A stretch of 9,514 nt of DNA, from the NCBI GenBank assembly GCA_019683665.1, contig JADGIB010000130.1:1-9514 (forward strand), read 5' to 3'. A program made the translations under genes and the position numbers. Positions within the stretch are counted from its first letter, which is position 1. Each line of letters begins with the position of its first letter. Under the pieces are notes generated by a model that worked only from the letters and a program-made list of their open reading frames with translations, had not been told where the DNA came from and searched no databases. Positions 1 to 5,667 of the stretch are shown piece after piece. Origin of the DNA: Solirubrobacteraceae bacterium. Its GTDB lineage: Bacteria; Actinomycetota; Thermoleophilia; Solirubrobacterales; Solirubrobacteraceae.

Positions 1-60
1 TCTATACCCCCCCGCCGCCGCACCCCCCCCACCCCCCCGGCGCCGGGGGGCCGGCCGGCG
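1..60. other. Low-complexity C-rich left edge with palindrome
   Basis: The first 60 bases are runs of C broken by a few other bases. Positions 33-50 form a perfect 18-bp palindrome (six C, GGC, GCC, six G). This could be the terminator hairpin of the minus-strand copper protein gene, but it has no loop and lies in sequence that looks like a degraded contig end, so the exact bases may be unreliable. Confidence 0.5.
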
Positions 61-131
61 AAGCCGAGGGCGGCCCACCGGGCGGGCGGGTCGGCGATGC
101 GGAGCTCGTCGAGGGCCGGGCCGTCCGTCGC
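1..131 (-). CDS. Possible 5' fragment of a VOC/glyoxalase-like gene (partial)
   Basis: On the minus strand the frame read from position 131 down to the left edge is open. Its first 25 codons give a protein-like stretch, with the core LRIADPPARWAALGFA at about codons 10-25. That resembles the start of VOC/glyoxalase-like proteins of actinobacteria: a first beta strand, then a short helix ending in a G-F turn. From about position 56 leftward the translation becomes Gly/Arg-rich low complexity. No ATG, GTG or TTG is visible in this frame near position 131. The frame would overlap the TAG of the upstream copper protein, so the true start is unknown, and the piece may be a remnant or contain sequence errors. 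The family guess rests on a short motif only. Confidence 0.22.
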
Positions 132-1567
132 TATCGGGGCACCACGCGGAACGCGCCGCGCATGAACGGGTGGACGCGGCAGAAGTACGTGTACGTGCCG
201 GGGCTGAGGTCGGCCGGCGTCTGCCAGGTCGTCCGCTGGGCGGCGGCCGCCGCGCGCGGCAGCGGGCCGGTCCCCAGCTCGCCGGAGTCGAAGTCGACCT
301 CGCCGTCGGCGATCGGGTAGGCGATCCCGGTGCGCCGGTTGCACGGCGCCTTGCAGGCGGTGATCGTGTGCCACACCTCGCGCGCGTCGTCGAGGTTGCG
401 GAACGTGATCGACTCGCCCTGGCGCACGACCGGCGGGCGGCCGGCCGCCAGCGGGTTGGACAGGTCGCCGAGCGCGTAGAGGAACCCGTCGATCGTCACC
501 TCGGCGCCCTGGGTGATCGTCGTCCCGGACCGCAGCCGGCGCGGGTCGGGCAGGCCGCCGGGGCCGCCGCCGTGGTTGTCGTTCTCGGGCAGGTGGCCGT
601 GGTTGAGCACGCCGCGGCGGTTGAGCCGGCCGCTGAACGGGTCGACCCCGCTCGGGTCGCCGGGCGCGAACGCGACCGGCATGATCGCCATCGACTCGTA
701 CCAGGACGCCTTCGACACGTCGTAGGTGCCGCTGACCTCGAGCACGTCGCCCTTGCGGACGGCGACCCGCCAGTCCGGCGGCGTGTTCGTCATCGCCACG
801 TCCCACGAGACGGCGCCGGCGGGCTCGAAGTACTTCGCGCGAGAGCGGAACAGGTGGACGGTCCGCCCGTCGCGGGTGAGCGTCAGGTCGGTCCACAGGC
901 CGCCGGGGTGCAGGTGCCCGACCGCGTAGACGAGCGTCCCGTCGCGGTCGATCGTCCAGCGGTTGCGCCGGAACCCGTCGGCGTAGGCGTCGGGGTCGTG
1001 GTCGGGGTAGGTGAAGCGGCCGTCGCGGCCGTCGGCCCGCAGCGCGTCGAAGACCGGGTAGACGTTGCCGTAGCGGACGTCCATCCAGATCGTGTCGACG
1101 TCCCTGAGCCTCCTCGCCTTCGGCGAGCTGGCCGGGACGAAGTCGAGCTCGTAGGTCAGGTAGACCTTCGTCGGCGTCGGCGTGAGGTTGTGGACCATGT
1201 GGTTCATGACCCACACCTGCCCGGGGTCGTAGCGGTACCCGTAGCCCGGCGGCAGCTCGATGTTCGTCTTCTCCTCGCCCGCCGCGTACGTCGGGTAGTT
1301 GTCGACGATCCAGACGCCGTGGTGGAGGTGGACGACGTCGACGCCCGGGACCTTCCCGTTCAGGTACGTGAGGTTCGGGCGGAAGCCGGTGATGTAGCCG
1401 GGGACCGTCGGCTTGAGGTCGTTGGGCTCGAAGGCGATCGTGTTCTGCCCGGGAGCGACGTCGATCGGCCCGTAGCGGTAGGTGATCGTCTTCGCCGACG
1501 CCCCCGCCGCCGGCGCCAGGGCCGAGGCGACGGCCACGGCCAGCGCGATGAGGAGCGGGCGGCGCAT
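131..1567 (-). CDS. Secreted copper protein: PHM/DBH-like monooxygenase fold plus C-terminal cupredoxin domain
   Basis: Predicted 478-residue exported protein. Residues 1-25 are a Sec signal peptide (Arg-Arg, hydrophobic core, cleavage after A-S-A). The main part carries potential copper ligands in the order seen in peptidylglycine alpha-hydroxylating and dopamine beta-monooxygenases: His-His at 82-83 (HLHHGVWIV), His123/His126, a His-x-His at 218/220 (GHLHPGG), a G-D-V-L-E strand at 273-277, and Met293 in YESMAIM. Residues about 350-478 form a cupredoxin domain with a type-1 copper set: His400, Cys463, His466, Met469, plus Cys405/Cys409 as a possible disulfide. By family knowledge such proteins oxidise or bind copper outside the membrane; the substrate here is unknown. 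The frame is open much further upstream, but that extension is Arg/Pro-rich and overlaps another gene. The chosen ATG starts the signal peptide and has a -10-like box 6 nt before it. It lies 14 nt downstream of the small membrane protein gene, possibly cotranscribed. Confidence 0.85.
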   Translation of the reverse strand: MRRPLLIALAVAVASALAPAAGASAKTITYRYGPIDVAPGQNTIAFEPNDLKPTVPGYITGFRPNLTYLNGKVPGVDVVHLHHGVWIVDNYPTYAAGEEKTNIELPPGYGYRYDPGQVWVMNHMVHNLTPTPTKVYLTYELDFVPASSPKARRLRDVDTIWMDVRYGNVYPVFDALRADGRDGRFTYPDHDPDAYADGFRRNRWTIDRDGTLVYAVGHLHPGGLWTDLTLTRDGRTVHLFRSRAKYFEPAGAVSWDVAMTNTPPDWRVAVRKGDVLEVSGTYDVSKASWYESMAIMPVAFAPGDPSGVDPFSGRLNRRGVLNHGHLPENDNHGGGPGGLPDPRRLRSGTTITQGAEVTIDGFLYALGDLSNPLAAGRPPVVRQGESITFRNLDDAREVWHTITACKAPCNRRTGIAYPIADGEVDFDSGELGTGPLPRAAAAAQRTTWQTPADLSPGTYTYFCRVHPFMRGAFRVVPR

Positions 1568-1573
1568 GGGCGG

Positions 1574-1579
1574 AGTATG
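1574..1579 (-). promoter_or_regulatory. Candidate -10 box of the copper protein gene
   Basis: On the minus strand CATACT lies 6 nt before the ATG at 1567, inside the 14-nt gap after the small membrane protein gene. It fits the actinobacterial -10 pattern except for its first base. No Shine-Dalgarno is seen, so a leaderless transcript is plausible. No convincing -35 box was seen. Confidence 0.35.
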
Positions 1580-1581
1580 GC

Positions 1582-1815
1582 CTACCGGGCCGTCCGGCGG
1601 CGGCGGTTCGCCCGGCGGGCGCGGCGTGCCGCCTTCGCCCGGGCCCGGTCGCGCCGGCGCTGGTGGGCCGAGCGGCGGTGGCGGTCCGGGCCGTCGGGAT
1701 GGGACGGGTCGTCGACCGGCGCGCGGCGGCGGGCGTCGCGGGCGATCGCGACGCCGATCGCCACGATCACGAGCACGCCGAGGAGGACGAGCGCGATCTC
1801 CTGCAGTCCGGACAT
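1582..1815 (-). CDS. Small single-span membrane protein with basic tail
   Basis: Unrecognised 77-residue protein. Residues about 6-25 are a single hydrophobic helix (LVLLGVLVIVAIGVAIA). It is followed by a short acidic/proline linker (residues 33-43, with several Asp) and a strongly basic Arg/Ala tail from residue 45 to the end. With the positive residues after the helix, the expected topology is N-terminus outside and tail in the cytoplasm, where it could touch nucleic acid, ribosomes or anionic lipid; this is inference. The frame is open upstream to an ATG at 1902, but that extension is Arg/Pro/Gly-rich with no hydrophobic or family features and covers the divergent promoter region, so the ATG directly before the helix was chosen. 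It lies 14 nt upstream of the copper protein gene on the same strand and divergent from the two-span membrane protein gene. Confidence 0.6.
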   Translation of the reverse strand: MSGLQEIALVLLGVLVIVAIGVAIARDARRRAPVDDPSHPDGPDRHRRSAHQRRRDRARAKAARRARRANRRRRTAR

Positions 1816-1826
1816 GACCCGCCGCC

Positions 1827-1832
1827 AGTATG
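1827..1832 (-). promoter_or_regulatory. Candidate -10 box of the small membrane protein gene
   Basis: On the minus strand CATACT occurs 11 nt before the ATG at 1815. The same CATACT hexamer sits before the next gene on this strand. The implied transcript would have only a few leader bases. Confidence 0.3.
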
Positions 1833-1892
1833 GGCCACGCGACGGCGGAGCGCCAGCGCGGGCCCGTCCGGGGGCTCGGCGCGCCCGGACCG

Positions 1893-1898
1893 TACACT
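1893..1898 (+). promoter_or_regulatory. -10 box of the two-span membrane protein gene
   Basis: TACACT matches the actinobacterial TANNNT -10 consensus. It lies 9 nt before the ATG at 1908, so transcription would start within a few bases of the start codon. No Shine-Dalgarno lies between. This spacing supports the 1908 ATG over the earlier ATG at 1830. No clear -35 hexamer. Confidence 0.5.
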
Positions 1899-1907
1899 CC
1901 ACGCACC

Positions 1908-2519
1908 ATGGCGAAGCAGCGACAGGTCCGGATCGAGCAGCGCAGCGCGCTGGCCGCGATGCAGCAGCTCGAGCAGCGCTCCGACGAGGAGCTCGAGGTC
2001 GAGGCGAAGGCCGGCAGGTACAAGGCCGCCGCCAACGCGATCCTCGGGGCGCGGGCCGCCGAGCGCTACGACGCCAAGGCCGCCCGGGAGTACTTCCGCA
2101 AGGCGATCGCCGCCGCGCGCCCGCAGGAGCGGATGCAGCTGCGCCGCATGGCCGACGCCTCGCTCGCCCTGGCCGAGCGCCGCGCCGGCGACCTGAAGAC
2201 CGCCGTCGAGCGGCTCGGGCAGGCGCCGCCGTCGAACCGCCAGCTCCTGCTGCTGCGGATCATGGGCCTGATCGCGCCGCCGCCCGGGTCCTCGATCCTC
2301 GTCCGCCTGCGCGGCATCGCCATCCTGCTCGGCGCGATCGTCGTGCTCATGGCCATCGGCCTGGGCGTCGTCGAGCTCATCGCGCTGCCGTTCGGCGGCA
2401 TCGGCCTCGGCGGCGGGATCCTGCTCGGCGTCCTGCTCGTCGTCGTCGTCCTCGCCGTCCTGGCCCTCGTCGGGCGCCGACGGCAGCGGCGGGCGATGGC
2501 GCGCGCCGCCGGCGGCTGA
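1908..2519 (+). CDS. Two-span membrane protein with helical N-terminal half
   Basis: Unrecognised 203-residue protein. Residues 1-115 are charged, Ala-rich and predicted helical. The part at about 30-105 has the look of tetratricopeptide-like helix pairs (an A-x-Y-x-A-A-A-N-A helix near 36-44, then A-R-E-Y-F-R-K-A-I near 59-67), without full TPR consensus. Two hydrophobic helices follow, about 136-160 and 165-189, separated by a Gly-rich turn (F-G-G-I-G-L-G-G-G), then a short Arg-rich cytoplasmic tail. Both ends are probably cytoplasmic, with the N-terminal half a soluble interaction domain. The start was set at 1908 because the TACACT box lies just before it and the 26 upstream residues look non-coding. 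It is divergent from the small membrane protein gene (92-bp gap) and converges on the cyclophilin gene at a shared hairpin. No function is proposed. Confidence 0.75.
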   Translation: MAKQRQVRIEQRSALAAMQQLEQRSDEELEVEAKAGRYKAAANAILGARAAERYDAKAAREYFRKAIAAARPQERMQLRRMADASLALAERRAGDLKTAVERLGQAPPSNRQLLLLRIMGLIAPPPGSSILVRLRGIAILLGAIVVLMAIGLGVVELIALPFGGIGLGGGILLGVLLVVVVLAVLALVGRRRQRRAMARAAGG

Positions 2520-2538
2520 CCGGCGCCGGCGGCCGGCC

Positions 2539-2559
2539 GGCGCGGCCCCCGGCCGCGCC
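2539..2559. terminator. Bidirectional terminator-like hairpin between convergent genes
   Basis: A perfect inverted repeat (GGCGCGGCC, loop CCC, GGCCGCGCC) gives a 9-bp all-GC stem. It fills the 40-bp gap between the stop of the two-span membrane protein (2519) and the stop of the cyclophilin (2560). There is no T-tract on either side, which is usual in very GC-rich actinobacteria. It could serve both strands. Confidence 0.55.
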
Positions 2560-3234
2560 TCAGCCCTCGGTGACCGTCGCGCGCTCGATGACGACCGGCT
2601 CGGTCGGCGTCTCGCCGTCGGTCGGGACCGCCTCGATGCGGTCGACGACGCGCATCCCGTCGCCGGTCACCTCGCCGACGATCGCGTAGTCGGGCGGCAG
2701 CTGGGCGTCCTCGGCGGTGACGATGAAGAACTGGCTGCCGGACGTCCCCGGGCGCTCGATCTCGGTCTTCGCCATCGCGACGACGCCGCGCGTGTAGGCC
2801 GCGTCGGCCGGGGGCGTCTCGCGGATCGTGTAGCCGGGGCCGCCGGTCCCGTCGCCGGCCGGGTCGCCGCCCTGGACGACGAAGCCGGGGACGACGCGGT
2901 GGAAGCCGAGCCCGTCGAAGACGCCCTCGCGGGCGAGGTGCGCGAACGACGCCGCCGTCCGCGGCTGGCGCCCGGTGTCGAGCCGGATCGGGATCGCCCC
3001 GCAGTTCGTCTCCAGCGTGACGGTGACGTCCGCGCCGCGGGGGAGCCGCCCGCGCGGGCGGCCGAGGTCGACCGCCTTGGGCTCGGCGGGCGGCACGGCG
3101 CGGCAGCCCTGGGCGGTGACGGTCGACGTGCCGTCGGCGGCGGCCGTCGTCGCGCCCCCGTCGGCGTCGTCGTCGCCGCAGCCGGCGGCGATCAGGGCGA
3201 GGCTGGCGAGGAGAAGCGGTGCGAGGCGGCGCAT
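2560..3234 (-). CDS. Cyclophilin-type peptidyl-prolyl isomerase lipoprotein
   Basis: 224-residue secreted peptidyl-prolyl cis-trans isomerase, predicted to help fold proteins outside the membrane. Residues 1-18 are a lipoprotein signal peptide; Cys19 (A-A-G-C) is the likely lipidated residue. A low-complexity Asp/Ala/Thr linker follows to about residue 40. The cyclophilin domain spans about 68-222. It shows the catalytic FHRVVPGFVVQGGDP block at 111-125 (Arg113 matching the catalytic Arg of human CypA, Gln121 in the active site), G-T-S-G-S-Q-F-F at 163-170, and the Y-A-I-V-G-E-V strand at 183-189. Cys44 and Cys78 flank the start of the domain and could form a disulfide. The gene starts 22 nt after the stop of the MFS exporter gene on the same strand and has its own TACCCT box in that gap, so it may be both cotranscribed and separately transcribed. 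Confidence 0.93.
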   Translation of the reverse strand: MRRLAPLLLASLALIAAGCGDDDADGGATTAAADGTSTVTAQGCRAVPPAEPKAVDLGRPRGRLPRGADVTVTLETNCGAIPIRLDTGRQPRTAASFAHLAREGVFDGLGFHRVVPGFVVQGGDPAGDGTGGPGYTIRETPPADAAYTRGVVAMAKTEIERPGTSGSQFFIVTAEDAQLPPDYAIVGEVTGDGMRVVDRIEAVPTDGETPTEPVVIERATVTEG

Positions 3235-3242
3235 GGCCGCTC

Positions 3243-3248
3243 AGGGTA
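3243..3248 (-). promoter_or_regulatory. -10 box of the cyclophilin gene
   Basis: On the minus strand TACCCT (TANNNT) lies exactly 8 nt before the ATG at 3234, inside the 22-nt gap after the MFS gene. There is no Shine-Dalgarno, suggesting an internal promoter giving a leaderless transcript. Confidence 0.45.
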
Positions 3249-3256
3249 CGCCGCGC

Positions 3257-4696
3257 TCAGGCGGCAACCCGGGCCGGCTCGCCCGTCCCCGCGCGGCGGC
3301 CCGGCCGCGACGACGGCACGAGCGCGCACACGGCGAGCGCGACGAGCGCGGCCCCGCCGCTCATCGCGAACGCGCTCGTGTAGCCGCTCTCGGCCGGCAT
3401 CCCGTTGGCGAGCAGGTGCGAGGACAGCAGCGAGGCGGCGACCTGGCCGCCGACCGCGCCGCCGATCGAGCGCATGATCGCGTTGATCCCGGTGGCGACG
3501 CCGACGTGCGTGGCCGGGACGGCGGCGACGACGAGGTTCGCCATCGCCGCGAACGCGAGCGAGATCCCGATCCCCAGGAGGGTCGCGCCGACGACGATCG
3601 TCCACAGCCGCTCGTGGGCGGCGGCGAGGACGGCGAACGACGTCGCGGCGAACGCGGCGCCGGCGGCGAGCGGGATCCGCGACCCGACCCGGGTCGACAG
3701 CCAGCCCGACAGCGGCCCCGCGATGAGCATGACGATCGAGCTGGGGACCATGACGAGCCCGGCCTGGGTCGCGTTCAGCCCGAACCCGTAGCCGGTCGAC
3801 TCGGGCGCCTGGGTGATCTGCGGGATGAGGATGAACGAGCCGAACATCGCGAAGCCGATCGCGAACGCGGCGAGGTTCGGTGCCCACACCGCCCGGCGGG
3901 CCATGAGCCCCATGTCGACCATCGGCTCGGGCACCCGCCGCTCCCAGGCGACGAACGCGACCGCGAGCGCGAGGCCGCCGGCGATGAGGCCGAGGACCCG
4001 GCCCGACGACCAGCCCCAGTCCGGCCCGCGCGAGACGCCGAGCAGGAGCGTCGAGAGCGCCAGCGCCAGCAGCGCGCCGCCGCCCCAGTCGATCCGCGCC
4101 GGCGCCCGCACCGGCGACTCGGGCACGTACCGCCACGTCGCCCACGCGGCGACGACGGTCACCCCGAACGCGAGCCAGAACAGCGCCGCCAGCGACAGGT
4201 GGTCGACGAACACGCCGGAGAGGACGAGGCCGACGCCGCCGCCGATGCCGAACGTCGAGCTGATCAGCCCGATCGACTGGGCGACGCGCTCGCGCGGGAA
4301 CTCGTCGCGGATGATCCCGAACGAGAGCGGGAACAGCGCCCCGGCCGCGCCCTGCACGACGCGCCCGGCGACCATGAGCGCGATCGAGTGCGTCCCGAGC
4401 GCGCAGATCGCCGAGCCGGCCGCGAACAGGAGCAGGACCATGACGAGCAGCCGCTCCTTGCCGTACATGTCCCCGAGGCGGCCGAGCAGCGGCGTGGCGA
4501 CGCTCGACACGATCAGGAACGCGGTCAGCAGCCAGGTGACGCTCGCCTCCGACACCCCGGTCTGCTCCTGGATGGCCGGGAGCGCCGGGATGATCATCGT
4601 CTGGGCCAGCGCGAACGAGATCGCGCCGACCGCGAGGATCAGCAGCGTGCGGGTCGGGTGCTGGCGGGCGGCGTCGGGCGGCGCGGCGGGCGGCAT
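3257..4696 (-). CDS. MFS multidrug exporter-like protein (DHA2, 14-helix type)
   Basis: 479-residue integral membrane transporter of the EmrB/QacA-like drug:H+ antiporter family; the substrate cannot be read from sequence. Hydrophobic helices start at residue 17 and continue to about 462. Helix 1 ends in the family-typical I-I-P-A-L-P-A-I (35-42). Loop 2-3 carries motif A, GRLGDMYGKERLL at 72-84. Arg112 in G-R-V-V-Q-G-A-A-G (111-119) matches the conserved Arg of helix 4. The motif C region (about 147-161, STFGIGGGVGLVLSG) keeps the glycines but lacks the usual Gly-Pro pair. Length and the wide central region are as expected for 14-helix members. The N-terminal Pro/Ala segment and the C-terminal Arg-rich tail are cytoplasmic. 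It is first in a probable two-gene unit with the cyclophilin lipoprotein and divergent from the lipid kinase. No regulator gene lies next to it, but its promoter overlaps a dyad-rich site. Confidence 0.92.
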   Translation of the reverse strand: MPPAAPPDAARQHPTRTLLILAVGAISFALAQTMIIPALPAIQEQTGVSEASVTWLLTAFLIVSSVATPLLGRLGDMYGKERLLVMVLLLFAAGSAICALGTHSIALMVAGRVVQGAAGALFPLSFGIIRDEFPRERVAQSIGLISSTFGIGGGVGLVLSGVFVDHLSLAALFWLAFGVTVVAAWATWRYVPESPVRAPARIDWGGGALLALALSTLLLGVSRGPDWGWSSGRVLGLIAGGLALAVAFVAWERRVPEPMVDMGLMARRAVWAPNLAAFAIGFAMFGSFILIPQITQAPESTGYGFGLNATQAGLVMVPSSIVMLIAGPLSGWLSTRVGSRIPLAAGAAFAATSFAVLAAAHERLWTIVVGATLLGIGISLAFAAMANLVVAAVPATHVGVATGINAIMRSIGGAVGGQVAASLLSSHLLANGMPAESGYTSAFAMSGGAALVALAVCALVPSSRPGRRAGTGEPARVAA

Positions 4697-4704
4697 CCGT
4701 TGAC

Positions 4705-4710
4705 ATCTTA
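4705..4710 (-). promoter_or_regulatory. -10 box of the MFS exporter gene
   Basis: On the minus strand TAAGAT (TANNNT) lies exactly 8 nt before the ATG at 4696, without a Shine-Dalgarno between. This supports that start codon and a near-leaderless transcript. Confidence 0.5.
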
Positions 4711-4753
4711 AACAGTGTGCTAGCTAGCCATCGGATCCGGGCGGCGCGGGCGG

Positions 4754-4759
4754 TAGCGT
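4754..4759 (+). promoter_or_regulatory. -10 box of the lipid kinase-murT-gatD operon
   Basis: TAGCGT (TANNNT) lies exactly 8 nt before the ATG at 4768. No Shine-Dalgarno is present. The spacing supports the 4768 start rather than the GTG at 4717, which lies inside the AT-rich regulatory island. No good -35 hexamer is seen at 16-19 bp upstream. Confidence 0.45.
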
Positions 4760-4767
4760 CCGGCCCG

Positions 4768-5667
4768 ATGTCGCGGCCGATCCGCCTGATCGTCAACCCG
4801 TCGTCCGGCGGCGGGCGCACCCTCCAGGCGCTGCCGGAGGTGCAGCGCGCGCTCGACGACCTCGGCCTCGAGCACGAGGTCCGCACGACGCGCGACCTCG
4901 AGCACGGGCGCGAGCTGGCGCGCGGCGCGCTCGAGGCCGGGCAGATCGCGGTCACGTTCTCGGGCGACGGGCTCATCGGCGCCGTCGCCGGCGTCCTCGC
5001 CGGCCACCCCGACGCCTGCCTGGGCATCCTCCCCGGCGGCCGCGGCAACGACCTCGCGCGCGTCCTCGGGATCCCCCGCGACGACCTCGCCGCCGCCTGC
5101 CGCGTCCTGCGCGACGGGTCCCGGCGCCCGCTCGACGTCGGGATGGTCGCCGACCGCCCGTTCGTCGGGATCGCGTCGTTCGGCTTCGACTCCGACGCGA
5201 ACCGGATCGCGAACCTCGCGCCCGCCTGGCTCGGCCAGGGCGTCTACGCCTACGCGGCCCTGCGCGCCCTCGGCGGCTGGCGGCCCGCCCGCTTCGTGAT
5301 CGAGGCCGACGACCGGCCGCCGCGCGAGGTGACCGCCTACAGCGTCGGGCTCGCGAACGCCTCCACGTACGGTGGGGGGATGCGCGCCGCGCCGCACGCC
5401 GAGCTCGACGACGGCCGCCTCGACCTCGTGATCGTCCACGACATGCCCAAGCGCCGCTTCCTCACCCATGTCCTCCCCCGCGTCTTCTCGGGCACGCACG
5501 TCGACCTCCCCGAGGTCGAGGAGCAGAAGGTCCACACGGCGCTCGTCCGCGCCGACCGCCCGTTCACCGTCTACGCCGACGGCGACCCGATCGGCGAGCT
5601 GCCGTGTGACTTCTCCGTGCGCCGCCACGCCCTGCAGGTCCTCGCCCCCGCGGAGCGCGCCGCTTGA
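4768..5667 (+). CDS. Diacylglycerol kinase-family lipid kinase (sphingosine kinase-like motif)
   Basis: 299-residue soluble kinase of the DAGK catalytic family, which phosphorylates lipid alcohols such as diacylglycerol with ATP at the membrane face. Visible motifs: NPSSGGGR at 10-17 (nucleotide-binding start); SGDGLIGAVAGVL at 65-77, where most bacterial members have G-G-D-G-T but sphingosine kinases have S-G-D-G-L; PGGRGNDLARVLGIP at 89-103; the Y-G-G-G-M-R-A-A-P block at 201-209 followed by D-D-G-R-L-D-L (214-220); and Y-A-D-G-D-P near 269-274 in the C-terminal beta domain. Length is normal for the family. The ATG at 4768 directly precedes the first beta strand and has a TAGCGT box 8 nt before it. 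Its TGA overlaps the TTG start of murT (TTGA), indicating translational coupling to cell-wall genes. The true lipid substrate is unknown. Confidence 0.9.
   Translation: MSRPIRLIVNPSSGGGRTLQALPEVQRALDDLGLEHEVRTTRDLEHGRELARGALEAGQIAVTFSGDGLIGAVAGVLAGHPDACLGILPGGRGNDLARVLGIPRDDLAAACRVLRDGSRRPLDVGMVADRPFVGIASFGFDSDANRIANLAPAWLGQGVYAYAALRALGGWRPARFVIEADDRPPREVTAYSVGLANASTYGGGMRAAPHAELDDGRLDLVIVHDMPKRRFLTHVLPRVFSGTHVDLPEVEEQKVHTALVRADRPFTVYADGDPIGELPCDFSVRRHALQVLAPAERAA

Larger units (their letters stand above)
4697..4767. promoter_or_regulatory. Divergent promoter region with CTAG palindrome and possible operator
   Basis: This 71-bp gap serves the MFS gene (minus) and the lipid kinase operon (plus). 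Positions 4700-4726 are strikingly AT-rich for this genome. They contain a perfect TTGACA on the plus strand (4700-4705), an imperfect dyad around ACAGTGT (4713-4718 region), and the self-complementary decamer GCTAGCTAGC at 4719-4728. The MFS -10 box (TAAGAT, minus, 4705-4710) lies inside this island, so a regulator bound there could block exporter transcription. The site resembles TetR/MarR-type operators only in general form. Confidence 0.5.

Noticed and set aside
1..50. G-quadruplex or repeat element from the G/C runs at the left edge
   Set aside because: The runs sit at the extreme end of the window in low-complexity sequence, where assembly or sequencing error is the simpler explanation.
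1568..2035. N-terminal extension of the copper protein to position 2035
   Set aside because: The extension is Arg/Pro-rich, overlaps two other genes, and would bury a clear signal peptide starting at 1567.
170..2689. 839-residue plus-strand open frame across the left third
   Set aside because: Arg/Val/Asp/Ala-rich translation with no domains. It is antisense to the copper protein and crosses three real genes; an effect of very high GC.
2975..4711. 578-residue plus-strand open frame opposite the MFS gene
   Set aside because: Composition is almost only Arg, Asp, Glu, Gly and Pro, with no hydrophobic core. It is the antisense shadow of a clear membrane transporter.
4700..4726. Standard -35/-10 promoter on the plus strand starting with TTGACA
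   Set aside because: TTGACA is perfect, but the only -10-like hexamers sit 15 or 19 nt away inside the CTAG palindrome. TAGCGT at 4754 fits the spacing pattern of the other genes better.
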